Shown: positions 42,983-51,474, counted from the stretch's first letter. The stretch is 64,000 nt of DNA from JACMNW01 sp963708425 (GCA_963708425.1 OY970206.1:806001-870000), one strand, 5' to 3'. Numbers and translations are program-made. Notes: a model not told the origin generated them from the sequence alone.

Positions 42983-43877
42983 TGGCCCGGCCCTTCATCT
43001 TGCGGGAAAAGACGCGCGCCCATTTCTCGGCCAAGCTGACTTCGAACCGATCACCGTCGCGGCGCGGCGGTAGGGTGCAGGGCACCGCCCATCCATCAGC
43101 GCCACTTCTCGGCCCGATCTCGGCCAGTGTTGGAAACCCATGACCCGTAAGCCAATCGTTCCAAGCAGCCTCAGCGTTACCGCCGCGCTTGATCGTGAAA
43201 AGGACACCTGACCATGTTTCGGGTGCCGTCGCCCGGTCGTAGGAAGTCCAGTCCATCCGTCCCGAACAACGCTTCGAAAGATCGGTTTTCGATGGCTGGC
43301 CAGCCCTTTGGATAATCTTTGGATCAGCCTTTATATGGGAAGGTGCAGCCTTGCCCCCTTTTCCGCGCATGTCTGCCCCCTTTTGCGTTGCCCCTTCGCG
43401 GTTACAAACGGGTGCATGCTTGCCCCCCTTTCTGTGCTTCGTGGTTGGTGCTTGTGCCGCTTTCGGGCGGTTATGACCGGATGCTTCCGGCCCCTTCGGG
43501 CAGATCATCGGCACCACGTTGTTGCCCCCCAGAAAGAAGATTTCAGACCGATTCCCACGCCCGCGTCCTTCGGTCTTGGTCAGCCATCCCGCCGCCGCCA
43601 GATCGCGTAGGGCGCGCTTGATGGTATCGACAGACGTTGCAAGGGCATCGGCAAGCGTGTCGGTGCCGGGCGCGCAATGCGCCGTCTCATGGTGCGAAAA
43701 CTGTGTTGCGAGAACATGGGCCAGAAGCCGGGCCATAGGCGACAGATCAGAGTCACCCGTGATCGCTTTGAGCCAACCCCAGCGAGCGCGGTTCCAGTTG
43801 CCGTTCTGATCGACACGCCTTCCAAGGATCGGGGCATCGGCGCTTCCGTTTTCAGCACCGTCAAATCGGTTGGACAA
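42975..43877 (-). CDS. Winged-helix DNA-binding protein 2 (replication-initiator-like)
   Basis: A 300-residue protein. Residues about 30-120 are a winged helix (RARWGWLKAITGDSDLSPMARLLAHVL, then DTLADALATSVDTIKRALRDLAAAGWLTKTEG), followed by a low-complexity basic linker rich in Lys, Gly and Ala (about 125-200) and a C-terminal domain with a Trp-rich end (WSGVLFTIKRGGNAEAAWNDWL). It is the first gene of the minus-strand operon next to attR. An origin-binding or copy-control role is plausible but unproved. The inverted repeat at 43891-43906 lies just upstream. Confidence 0.65.
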   Translation of the reverse strand: MSNRFDGAENGSADAPILGRRVDQNGNWNRARWGWLKAITGDSDLSPMARLLAHVLATQFSHHETAHCAPGTDTLADALATSVDTIKRALRDLAAAGWLTKTEGRGRGNRSEIFFLGGNNVVPMICPKGPEASGHNRPKAAQAPTTKHRKGGKHAPVCNREGATQKGADMRGKGGKAAPSHIKADPKIIQRAGQPSKTDLSKRCSGRMDWTSYDRATAPETWSGVLFTIKRGGNAEAAWNDWLTGHGFPTLAEIGPRSGADGWAVPCTLPPRRDGDRFEVSLAEKWARVFSRKMKGRANA

Positions 43878-43930
43878 ACGCCGATTTTCGCCATTGTTTT
43901 CAATGGTGCCAGTTGGCAGGGTTGGACAAG
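43868..43930. promoter_or_regulatory. Candidate arm-type sites and inverted repeat, attR side
   Basis: GGTTGGACAAA at 43868 and GGTTGGACAAG at 43920 repeat the sequence found at 33143 near attL. Between them CCATTG-TTTT-CAATGG (43891-43906) is a perfect inverted repeat directly upstream of the first minus-strand gene and could be its operator. Binding proteins are inferred. Confidence 0.45.
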
Positions 43931-43964
43931 CTAAGTCCTTTGATATTGCAAGAGAAGCGCCCTT

Positions 43965-43979
43965 CCCTACGGGCTGCCA
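43965..43979 (+). repeat. attR core
   Basis: CCCTACGGGCTGCCA, identical to the last 15 bases of tRNA-Glu copy 2. No tRNA precedes it, as expected for the distal attachment site of an element inserted into a tRNA 3' end. Confidence 0.85.
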
Positions 43980-44368
43980 ACTTTTGAGTTATCCCTAAAA
44001 TTCATATGCTTCACCATAAGAATTGTCCGACCAGCAGTTCTAAGAGCTAAAAGCGGGACACCTTTTTTGCAAAAGAACCGGCGTTTTCAGCTGCCGCGGC
44101 GCATTCGCAGCGCGGGGTTTCTGCTCCGCTCTCTTAGTGCAACGCGTGACCTCTTCGATGTCTGTCGGCCAGTGATCGGCATGATCTCAAATTCACCGCC
44201 CGCAGGCTCAGCCAGACGCCAAACCGCAGCCTTGTGCAGCTCATGGACGAAACAATTAGGTAGGCCTCAGCAACAGCCAAGCTGGATGGCCGCTCCCGAT
44301 CCGTTGATATCTGCCGCTGGCTAGTCCTGCCGCATACCTGTTCTTCTGGCCGGCCCGCCGCGCAGCCG
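43980..44368. other. Junction stretch right of attR, no gene seen
   Basis: About 390 bp between attR and the next gene. No open frame shows family features. It would be the original chromosomal sequence downstream of tRNA-Glu copy 2 before integration, possibly containing scarred fragments of earlier insertions, but I cannot identify any. Confidence 0.35.
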
Positions 44369-44605
44369 CTACCGCCTGCGCACAGAATTTCCGCCGTCCA
44401 GAATCCCGTTGATCAGTTTTGCCACTGCGGCATGAAGTTCAGTTCGGCCATCGCCAGTCGGGGTGTGATGATGTGCCGCCGCTGCGTCCTTCAGAATCCC
44501 GACAATCTCGGATTCCGGCAGGATGTTGCGATCATTCAGGGCCAACAGCAGCGATTCGCATATTGCCAGAGCTGCCGTGCCTGACACGTCGTTGAGGTAG
44601 GCCAT
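44369..44605 (-). CDS. Small conserved-looking hypothetical protein
   Basis: A 78-residue soluble protein, MAYLNDVSGTAALAICESLLLALNDR then EIVGILKDAAAAHH, helical with Ala/Leu heptads and an Arg-rich end. The ATG at 44605 is preferred to an earlier in-frame start because the extra residues look random. I do not know a function. It stands alone between the integrated element and the Crp/Fnr gene. Confidence 0.55.
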   Translation of the reverse strand: MAYLNDVSGTAALAICESLLLALNDRNILPESEIVGILKDAAAAHHHTPTGDGRTELHAAVAKLINGILDGGNSVRRR

Positions 44606-44760
44606 TGTAGGATGTCTTTCCAATATAGGCGCGGTTGACGGCCATGATCGTGCCGTCAATCGGAACCAGATGCAGTTTGGCAGAGTTAGTTCAGAAGGAA
44701 CTGATCGATATCAGTTTCACCACAGACTTTCTTCGTCAAAAGCGTCACATTACGTAGATC

Positions 44761-45531
44761 GTGCGTGATCGTCCCTCCCCCCTCTCTGACGAGTTTTCAA
44801 CCGTGATTAAAAACAGCCCCCTCGCGCGCAAACTGGGTGCGTTCGTCGCCTTGTCGGATGAGGATCTGGCCACCCTTGACCGGTTGCATCAGCGACGGCG
44901 GATATTTGTTGCGGGCGTCGATCTTGTGCATCAGGGCCAGGCCAATCAATCAGCCTATATTCTGGCCAAGGGCTGGGTCTGTTCTTACAAACTGTTGCCC
45001 AACGGTAGCCGCCAGATCGTTGATTTCCAAATTCCCGGCGATTTTCTGGGGCTGCGGTCAATACTGTTCCGCACCGCCGACCACAATATCGAACCGGTGA
45101 CGAAGGTGGAGGCGTCCGAGGTGATCGTCACCGACTTGCTGGATGCCTTTGCCAGCATGCCGCGTCTGGCCGCTGCGGTTCTGTGGGCTGCATCCCGCGA
45201 CGAGGCGATGGTGGTAGAACATCTTGTCGGCATCGGACGACGCAACGCGCTGGAACGCACGGCGCATTACTTGCTGGAGTTTGGCGCGCGATTGAAGCTG
45301 GTGGGTTTGGGCACTAACGAAGGCTACAGCTGCCCTTTGTCGCAATTCATGCTGGCCGACGCGCTTGGCCTAAGTGCTGTACACGTCAACCGCGTCTTGC
45401 GACAACTGCGCGAAATGGGGCTGTTGACGTTTCAGAAGGGCCGCGTGACTTTTGACAATTTTGAAGGGCTGGTCGCACTGGCCGATTTCGACAAGGCGTA
45501 TCTGGACCATGACGGCCCGCTGCTAAGGTGA
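44761..45531 (+). CDS. Crp/Fnr-family transcriptional regulator
   Basis: A 256-residue regulator. The cyclic-nucleotide-binding-like beta barrel covers about 25-140 (HQGQANQSAYILAKGWVCSYKLLPNG; DFQIPGDFLGLRS), and a C-terminal helix-turn-helix is at about 195-230 (LSQFMLADALGLSAVHVNRVLRQLREMGLL). The N-terminal cysteines of oxygen-sensing Fnr are absent, so it is not an iron-sulfur sensor. The start is a GTG. It faces the end of the monooxygenase operon; whether it regulates it is unknown. Confidence 0.85.
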   Translation: MRDRPSPLSDEFSTVIKNSPLARKLGAFVALSDEDLATLDRLHQRRRIFVAGVDLVHQGQANQSAYILAKGWVCSYKLLPNGSRQIVDFQIPGDFLGLRSILFRTADHNIEPVTKVEASEVIVTDLLDAFASMPRLAAAVLWAASRDEAMVVEHLVGIGRRNALERTAHYLLEFGARLKLVGLGTNEGYSCPLSQFMLADALGLSAVHVNRVLRQLREMGLLTFQKGRVTFDNFEGLVALADFDKAYLDHDGPLLR

Positions 45532-45604
45532 GCTCGTCGTGACGGCGAGTTTGAAGTGGTAAAATTCGCACGGTGACCGGCGCTCTGCACACTTTCAAAA
45601 CGAA

Positions 45605-45633
45605 CAGGCAGGGTCGATATCCGACCCTGCCTG
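45605..45633. terminator. Bidirectional terminator between Crp/Fnr gene and DUF1097 gene
   Basis: A perfect 12-bp stem (45605-45616 with 45622-45633, core GCAGGGTCG/CGACCCTGC) with a 5-base loop between two convergent genes. T runs on either side are weak. Placement supports termination of both. Confidence 0.65.
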
Positions 45634-45671
45634 CTAAATATCGCACCTGCTAAGTCAGAAGCACTGCATCG

Positions 45672-46181
45672 TCAGGCGGCAGCACTGCTTGACCCCTTCA
45701 GGACGCCGGAAAACTTTTCCGACACGATGCCGAACAAGCCACCAACAACCAAGGATGCGGCCACACATATCAACGGGTTGGCCAAATCAAGCGTGGTCAG
45801 CGATGCCCCCGACAACAACCCGTACCCGGCCGTCGATGCATACCCGTAAACGGTCGCCGGAATTACGCTTAGTGCCGGTATCTTGGCACCCAACACCAAA
45901 ATACCAGCCGTAACACCGACCACAATTGATGGCCACAACGGCCCCGGCAACCCGGTATTCACCTGCGTGATCAACAACAGCGCAATGAACGCCATCACCA
46001 CGCCCCACAGGTTTGCCGCGATGGATTTTCCCAGACCGGCGGTGCCGCCCCCGCAATGGTAAAAGCTGGCCCATCCGATAAAGGCGACCCAAATCTGGAT
46101 CGTGCCGATTGTTAGAAACAGATATGTGGCGACGGCCCCAAGCAACCCGATGGAGACGGCCAACGCTGTAATGATATCCAC
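45672..46181 (-). CDS. DUF1097 family membrane protein
   Basis: A 169-residue protein with about five to six membrane helices and small polar loops (GWASFYHCGGGTAGLGKSIAANLWG is the conserved DUF1097 stretch, in pieces). The ribosome site GGAGGG is present 7 bp before the ATG. Family function is not established. As the last gene after mim, groEL, adh and BLUF genes on one strand it may be a membrane component of the hydrocarbon pathway, for example a channel, but this is inference. Confidence 0.75.
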   Translation of the reverse strand: MDIITALAVSIGLLGAVATYLFLTIGTIQIWVAFIGWASFYHCGGGTAGLGKSIAANLWGVVMAFIALLLITQVNTGLPGPLWPSIVVGVTAGILVLGAKIPALSVIPATVYGYASTAGYGLLSGASLTTLDLANPLICVAASLVVGGLFGIVSEKFSGVLKGSSSAAA

Positions 46182-46266
46182 TTTCGTTCCCTCCTGCCAA
46201 TTTTTTGGCTGTTGTCGTTAACTGCAGCTAAATCCGCTGACGTTCTGCCGGCATCCCAGCGTCAGC

Positions 46267-46749
46267 CTATGACCCCCGACCGTAGCCGCGCGTCAGATCG
46301 CGCAGGCGGGTCAGAACCGCCTCTTGTTCCAATGTCACCCGCCACGGCGCACCTTGGGCCAGACCGCCGGTCGTCGCGACCATCGGCATGTCGGGCTCGC
46401 GGTGTTCGGCAACCACCGCCATCGCCCATTTGTCAAACAGCCGTTTCGGCACCACCCCCGCCTCGTACAGACGCACACCGTCATGACGCGCGTCCATCTT
46501 GATACGGGCATACAGCGCTTCAATCACGGCTTGCGGGCCTTCCAATACTTGGGCGAACCAGTCATCGTACAGCATCAACGCACCGGTAATGCCCTTCCCG
46601 GCATTTGCTGATCGCGCTTGCTTCAAAATCTCGGCTAGACCAACTTCGTCCCTGCCTTTGTCTTTCAACAAGCTGTGGCTGCGGTAGATCAGGCGATAGC
46701 ACTGATCGGTCGAAACCTGCGGCTCCTCGGTGGTTGCTTCACTGCCCAT
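46267..46749 (-). CDS. BLUF-domain blue-light sensor protein
   Basis: A 160-residue single-domain BLUF protein. The three residues that contact the flavin ring are all present and properly spaced: Tyr22 (LIYRS), Asn49 (SANAGKGITG) and Gln67 (FAQVLEGP). It should therefore bind FAD and respond to blue light. There is no effector domain; the C-terminal 60 residues are helical and would carry the signal to a partner. It lies 56 bp behind the alcohol dehydrogenase gene on the same strand, so it seems to be the ninth gene of the monooxygenase operon. Confidence 0.88.
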   Translation of the reverse strand: MGSEATTEEPQVSTDQCYRLIYRSHSLLKDKGRDEVGLAEILKQARSANAGKGITGALMLYDDWFAQVLEGPQAVIEALYARIKMDARHDGVRLYEAGVVPKRLFDKWAMAVVAEHREPDMPMVATTGGLAQGAPWRVTLEQEAVLTRLRDLTRGYGRGS

Positions 46750-46805
46750 GTCTCATCCCTCTCCAATCGCTATACGGGGTCGGCCTTAGGCTACGTAGCG
46801 CGGCT

Positions 46806-47849
46806 TCATGGCACGATCACGCCGCGCCCGGCAAAGCGGCGGTTCTTGAAATCATCCAAGGCGACGTTGATGTTATCCAAGGAGTACTGGGTGTAGTGCA
46901 TCTTCACCTTGCCATCGGCGTTCAGCTCCATCAGCTCGACCAGCTCGGTGTAGTTGCCAACCAATGATCCGCCGATGTTGATCTCATTGATCACCAGATG
47001 CGCTGTTGGCACTTCAACCTTGCCGCCATAGCCCACCATGATCAGTTGCCCACCGGGGCGCACCATTTTCCAGCACAGGTTTTCAACGCCCAACTCGCCG
47101 ACAAAATCCATCACCACCTGCGCGCCACCGCTGGTAATCTGTTTGATTTCATCGACGATGTTCGGGCCACCATCCAGCACGAAATCGGCACCCAGTTCCT
47201 TGCACAACGCCCGCGCCGCCGGTTCGCGGTCCACCGCAATGATCCGGCAGCCGGAAATTTCGTGCAGGCATTGCAGAGCTATATGGCCCAGGCCCCCTAC
47301 CCCAACGATCACGCAATACGCCCCTGGCCGCAGACCCGCTGCGGCCTTTTTCGCCGCCCGGTAGGCGGTGATACCCGCATCTGCCATTGGTGCTACGTCC
47401 AGCGGTGTGATGTTCGGGTTCAGCTTGATCAGACTGCGTTCTGAGGTCACGAAGTATTCGGCAAAACCGCCGTCCAGACCCAAGCCCGGAAAGGCCGAAT
47501 GTTCGCAGTGCATGTCGTCGCCGTAACGGCACGACAGGCAAATGCCGCAGGTTCGGTGCGGGTGGCAAATCACTGTGTCGCCGTGCTTTACCGAGGTCAC
47601 GTTTGACCCCACATCTTCGACCCAACCGGCGTTTTCGTGCCCCATGATATAGGGCAGCAGGTTGCCGCCCTGATCCATGATGTCTTTCCACACACCTTCG
47701 ATGATGTGCAGATCGGTGCGGCACAGCCCCGCCGCACCAACTTTAACAATCACATCGTTTGGCCCCAGAATATTCGGCGGCTTCACCGTTTCAATCTTCA
47801 ACTGAACATTCATCGCAGGGTCGTATTCGTACAGTCTTGCCGCTTTCAT
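46806..47849 (-). CDS. adh: Zinc-dependent NAD(P) alcohol dehydrogenase
   Basis: A 347-residue medium-chain alcohol dehydrogenase. Catalytic zinc ligands are in GLCRTDLH and MGHENAG, structural zinc cysteines in CGICLSCRYGDDMHC, and the NAD site is VIVGVGGLGHIALQ. Genes of this type close actinobacterial mim/prm operons, where they oxidise 2-propanol or another alcohol formed by the monooxygenase. The product alcohol here is inferred from that context. It is 36 bp from the chaperonin gene. Confidence 0.92.
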   Translation of the reverse strand: MKAARLYEYDPAMNVQLKIETVKPPNILGPNDVIVKVGAAGLCRTDLHIIEGVWKDIMDQGGNLLPYIMGHENAGWVEDVGSNVTSVKHGDTVICHPHRTCGICLSCRYGDDMHCEHSAFPGLGLDGGFAEYFVTSERSLIKLNPNITPLDVAPMADAGITAYRAAKKAAAGLRPGAYCVIVGVGGLGHIALQCLHEISGCRIIAVDREPAARALCKELGADFVLDGGPNIVDEIKQITSGGAQVVMDFVGELGVENLCWKMVRPGGQLIMVGYGGKVEVPTAHLVINEINIGGSLVGNYTELVELMELNADGKVKMHYTQYSLDNINVALDDFKNRRFAGRGVIVP

Positions 47850-47884
47850 GTCTCGATCCCTTTCCAGTTCTAATGTTCAGCGCT

Positions 47885-49516
47885 TCACTTGCGACCAAGG
47901 TTTTCAGCACCGCCACCCAACGCGCGCGCTGCCGTCGGGTCTTCGTCCTCGGCCAGATCGGCGATCAGCGTTTCGGTGGTCAGGATCAGCGTTGCAACCG
48001 ACCCTGCGTTCATCAGTGCCGCACAAGTCACCCGCACCGGATCGATCACCCCGGCGCGCATCAAGTCTTCATAAGCCCCGGTTGCGGCGTTAAAGCCGTG
48101 ATCGCCAGGCAAGGCGCAGACCTTGCCCACGACGTCGTTCGGCTCTGCCCCAGCGTTGAAGGCGATCCGCGCAAGTGGCACCGTCAGCACTGATTGGACC
48201 AGTTCTACCCCTTTGCGGATGTCGCCCTGCACCGTCTTGGAAAGATCCACCAGTGATGGGGCCACCCGCGCCAAAGCGACACCACCGCCAACCAACACTC
48301 CCTCTTCAGCCGCCGCCCGCACCGCGTTCAGCGCGTCTTCGATCAACTGAATCGTCCGCTTCTGTTCTACCGGCGTCACGCCGCCAGCAAGGATCGTCGC
48401 CGTTCCACCGCACAGCTTGGCAAGCCGTTCCTGCAGTTTGTCCTTGTCGATATTGGGCGGGGCCAGTTCAAACAGCCGCTGCACCTGCGCACGGCGCGCA
48501 GCAATCGCCTGCTTGTCGCCATGCCCACGCACGATGATAGTGTCGGAATTCGTCGCCTCAATCCGATCGGCCGATCCCATTTCGGCCCTTGTGATGGCCT
48601 CCAGACTATCGCCCAGATCCCGCGCCAACACCTTGCCGCCGGTGATGATCGCCAAATCTTCCATCATGTTGCGCCGCCAATGACCAAACTCCGGCGGGTG
48701 CACCACCAGGAACTTACCGGGGCCATCCTTGCCCAAAAGCGTGATCAACACTTCGGGCGACGTCTCTTCCGAGACGATCACCAACGGCCGCTTATCCTCG
48801 GCCGCAATCGCCTTGGCCGCATCCAGCTGACTGGCGGCTTTCATCTTGATATCGGTCAGTACGATATAGGGGTTCACCACCACCGCCCGCATCGCATCCA
48901 AGTCGGTCACCATATGATGCGAGATATACCCACGGTCGAACGACATCCCGTCCATCACGTCCAGCGTTGATACATTGCCGGTGCCGTAGTCGGTTGAAAT
49001 CACCCCCTGCGCCCCAACGCGCCGAAACGCCTCGGCCACCAGCGCGCCTAAGTCGGCATTCGAGGCCGATATCTTGGCCACCGACGACAGCACAGCATGA
49101 TCGGTCACCGGCTTGGCCGCCTTGCGCAGCGATGCCAACGTCGCCTCGACCGCCAGCGCGATGCCCCGACACAACTCAACTGGCTTGGCACCTTTTTCAA
49201 TCAATGCGACGCCGGACTTGATGATGCCATTAGCCAGTACGATCGACGTCGTCGTGCCATCGCCTGCCACGTCATTGGTCTGCATCGACACTTCGCGCAC
49301 CACCTGCGCGCCCATATTCTCAAACCGATCAAACAGCGCGATTTCGGACGCAATCGAAACGCCGTCGCGGCTGATCAACGGCGTCCCGATCGGCCGATCA
49401 ATCATCGCGTTCATACCCATTGGGCCAAGCGTCGATTCAATTGCCGCCGTCAGTTTTTGTACACCAATCGCCAGCGCACGGCGGGCTTCATTCCCGTGGA
49501 TCATGATCTTCGGCAT
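47885..49516 (-). CDS. mimG: GroEL-like chaperonin dedicated to the monooxygenase
   Basis: A 543-residue Hsp60 homologue. It has the ATP motifs (AAIESTLGPMGMNAM, VAGDGTTTSIVLA) and the apical-domain core, but the normal C-terminal GGM tail is missing and the sequence diverges from housekeeping GroEL throughout. No groES is adjacent. The ATG at 49516 with GGAGGAAG upstream is used. Actinobacterial mimG/prmG genes in the same place are needed for folding of the hydroxylase large subunit, which supports the same role. Confidence 0.9.
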   Translation of the reverse strand: MPKIMIHGNEARRALAIGVQKLTAAIESTLGPMGMNAMIDRPIGTPLISRDGVSIASEIALFDRFENMGAQVVREVSMQTNDVAGDGTTTSIVLANGIIKSGVALIEKGAKPVELCRGIALAVEATLASLRKAAKPVTDHAVLSSVAKISASNADLGALVAEAFRRVGAQGVISTDYGTGNVSTLDVMDGMSFDRGYISHHMVTDLDAMRAVVVNPYIVLTDIKMKAASQLDAAKAIAAEDKRPLVIVSEETSPEVLITLLGKDGPGKFLVVHPPEFGHWRRNMMEDLAIITGGKVLARDLGDSLEAITRAEMGSADRIEATNSDTIIVRGHGDKQAIAARRAQVQRLFELAPPNIDKDKLQERLAKLCGGTATILAGGVTPVEQKRTIQLIEDALNAVRAAAEEGVLVGGGVALARVAPSLVDLSKTVQGDIRKGVELVQSVLTVPLARIAFNAGAEPNDVVGKVCALPGDHGFNAATGAYEDLMRAGVIDPVRVTCAALMNAGSVATLILTTETLIADLAEDEDPTAARALGGGAENLGRK

Positions 49517-49570
49517 AGCTTCCTCCTTCGGCACCCGCCGATAGTTTGCGATACGGTCTAGAACGACCTG

Positions 49571-50374
49571 TCAGCGACAGGCGTGGGTAGGCTGGTTCGG
49601 CGGTGTGAAATCCACCAGAACGGGCACGTCGCCCGAGGTATCAACTTCGTGGTAGCGGCTGCGCTTCAATCCCCGGCACAACGATCCGGAAAACTCCATG
49701 TTGATGCGGACAGACCGCAGCAGCCCCATATAGGCTTGAAAATCAGCGCCAATCGGCGTGCCCTGATAGGTCGGAAAAGCCAAATCTGCCGCCAATCCCG
49801 CCAAACCCTTCGACAGCAGCAAACCCGCATACCGCCCGCGCTGACGTTCGTCTTCGGCATCATCGAAAGCGATCAGGGCGAAATCAACAAGCTGCATCTG
49901 GGCAATCTGTTCCACCGAATAGCCCTGCGCTATCAACGCCTTGATCACCACTTCCTGCCGCCGCTGAAACGCCTTCTGATCAAACTTTTCGCGCAACGCA
50001 TCCAGATTTTCGCCGGGCATCAGCTCGGCAAACACTTCCGAGAATGCCCCGCCCCGGTTGATCACCGCGTTCATTTCGTCCGCTGCCATATGGTCTTGCA
50101 AGGTGACAACGGCTTGGCCCACCCATGGCAACGTCTCGACCTCGGACTTGATCGCTTCGGCCATCAGAAACGCGAAGTTGGGCGAACACCAATAGGTTGG
50201 CAGCCGGAACACGATCTCCACCGTGCTGATGTTATGTCCGTCTGTCGGACCAGCGATGGACACCGCCTCAATGAACCCCATATCGGTAACGGGTTCATCA
50301 AGCTCGGGGTCCATCACCAGATCAAGGCGCCCCCACACTTCATCCAGTTGAGTTGCAAGCGAGGGCGCCATCAT
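49571..50374 (-). CDS. DUF59/MIP18-like iron-sulfur assembly factor
   Basis: A 267-residue protein. The N-terminal 100 residues are a MIP18/PaaD-type domain (DEVWGRLDLVMDPELDEPVTDMGFIEAVS, with the conserved DPE motif and later RLPTYWCSPNFAFL carrying a Cys). The C-terminal part is helical and not recognised. Such proteins help insert iron or Fe-S centres; a homologue stands at this place in actinobacterial mim/prm operons, so it probably matures the diiron hydroxylase or reductase. The start may be the first or second of two adjacent ATGs. Confidence 0.82.
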   Translation of the reverse strand: MMAPSLATQLDEVWGRLDLVMDPELDEPVTDMGFIEAVSIAGPTDGHNISTVEIVFRLPTYWCSPNFAFLMAEAIKSEVETLPWVGQAVVTLQDHMAADEMNAVINRGGAFSEVFAELMPGENLDALREKFDQKAFQRRQEVVIKALIAQGYSVEQIAQMQLVDFALIAFDDAEDERQRGRYAGLLLSKGLAGLAADLAFPTYQGTPIGADFQAYMGLLRSVRINMEFSGSLCRGLKRSRYHEVDTSGDVPVLVDFTPPNQPTHACR

Positions 50375-50376
50375 CG

Positions 50377-51399
50377 CTACTCGGCCGCAATAGACATCGG
50401 ATGCTCGGCGAACTCTGCCTTGCGCGCGGCAATGTCGATGTTGTAAAGCCGCGCCGCGTTCAACCCGAGGATCTTTTCCTTGATCTCATCAGTCAGTTGC
50501 ACGCCCCGCTCTTTCGCGATGTCTTCGGGTATCTGATAGGCCCAAAGCTTTTCGACCAGCCACTTCGGTGTCCAGATCGCGTAGTCCGACCCGAACAGGA
50601 TCTTCTCCGGCCCGATCCAGAACAGCAGTTCGGCGATGATCTCACCAAAGTAGCGCGGGCGGGCGTGGATGAAGGGCAAGGCCACGGCAAGACCGGCGTA
50701 AACGTTGGTTTCCTGCGTCGCGATCCAGCAGAAATCATCCAGACGCGGCAGACCGCAATGCTCAATGATCCAGTTCAGGCCTTGGAAATCGGTCGCGGCA
50801 TAATCCACATCATGCACATCGAACGCGTCCTTGTTCAGCGGGATGATCGTCGGGCCCTTGTGAACATGGATGTTCTTGATGCCCAGCTTGTCACACAGCT
50901 CAAAGCACTTGTACGCCGCCGGATCGTTCAGACGCCAGCCCTTCGACTCGCCATTCCACTCGGCGGTGTACATCTTTACACCCTTGATATTGTACGTTTC
51001 CTTCATGAAATTAATGTATTCCAGCGCCTTGTTACCGTCGCGCGGGTCAAACGCACCGTTCACGATGAAACGGTTCGGATATTTCTTCGCCACCGAATTG
51101 TTACGCTCGATATTGTTGAAGCCGTTCTTGTAGAAATCCGACAGATAGGTCGAATTCAGTATGGCAATGTCATCCGGTCCGTCGATGAACAGATCGTTGT
51201 AAAGATCGTCGGCCGTATATTTTTCGAACTTCGATTTTTCCCACAGCTCTTCTTTCGGCGAAAGGCCGGTGTGGTAGGCATAAAAGCAATCGATGAATTG
51301 CTTGCCGTGGATGTTCTTCTGATTTTCCGGGCTGCCATCCCAAAAATGGGTGTGGCCATCGACCACGAAAATCTCTTTGCCTTCAGGTGTCACAAACAT
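50377..51399 (-). CDS. Amidohydrolase-family protein of the monooxygenase operon
   Basis: A 340-residue TIM-barrel metal-dependent hydrolase of the amidohydrolase_2 type. The HxH metal motif is at the start (VVDGHTHFWD), later His in IHVHKGPT and IEHCGL, and the terminal Asp in LFGSDYAIWTP. A homologue occurs in the same position in actinobacterial mim/prm operons and its substrate is not known. A reaction on a metabolite downstream of hydroxylation, or a role in maturation, is possible. The next gene follows after 2 bp. Confidence 0.85.
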   Translation of the reverse strand: MFVTPEGKEIFVVDGHTHFWDGSPENQKNIHGKQFIDCFYAYHTGLSPKEELWEKSKFEKYTADDLYNDLFIDGPDDIAILNSTYLSDFYKNGFNNIERNNSVAKKYPNRFIVNGAFDPRDGNKALEYINFMKETYNIKGVKMYTAEWNGESKGWRLNDPAAYKCFELCDKLGIKNIHVHKGPTIIPLNKDAFDVHDVDYAATDFQGLNWIIEHCGLPRLDDFCWIATQETNVYAGLAVALPFIHARPRYFGEIIAELLFWIGPEKILFGSDYAIWTPKWLVEKLWAYQIPEDIAKERGVQLTDEIKEKILGLNAARLYNIDIAARKAEFAEHPMSIAAE

Positions 51400-51446
51400 C
51401 GTGGTTGCCTTTCGTATCGTTGCGCCCTGGCGCAGTGAAATGGGGT

Positions 51447-51468
51447 GGCGCGGGGTTGCCCCCGCGCC
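51447..51468 (-). terminator. Stem-loop after mimD (attenuator)
   Basis: GGCGCGGGG (51447-51455) pairs with CCCCGCGCC (51460-51468) around TTGC. It lies directly after the mimD stop and before the amidohydrolase gene. There is no long T run, so it probably reduces rather than stops transcription into the accessory genes. Confidence 0.6.
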
Positions 51469-51474
51469 GGACTT

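Larger units (their letters stand above)
33064..43979. mobile_element. Integrated capsid-forming phage satellite-like element (10.9 kb) in tRNA-Glu
   Basis: Bounded by a 15-bp direct repeat of the tRNA 3' end (33064-33078 and 43965-43979). Contents: tyrosine integrase at the tRNA end, a 59-residue protein, gpW-like connector, fused prohead protease/major capsid protein, DUF2190 capsid protein, lambda-type portal, a DNA-binding regulator, a two-gene AT-rich cargo, terminase large and small subunits and two winged-helix proteins. No tail, baseplate, lysis or CI/Cro-type genes are seen. Known cf-PICIs have this content: their own capsid and packaging, tails taken from a helper phage. A deleted prophage is the alternative. 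Confidence 0.75.

Noticed and set aside
33064..43979. Gene transfer agent cluster
   Set aside because: Roseobacter GTA has a large tail module, no integrase and no att repeats; this element has integrase and att sites and no tail genes.
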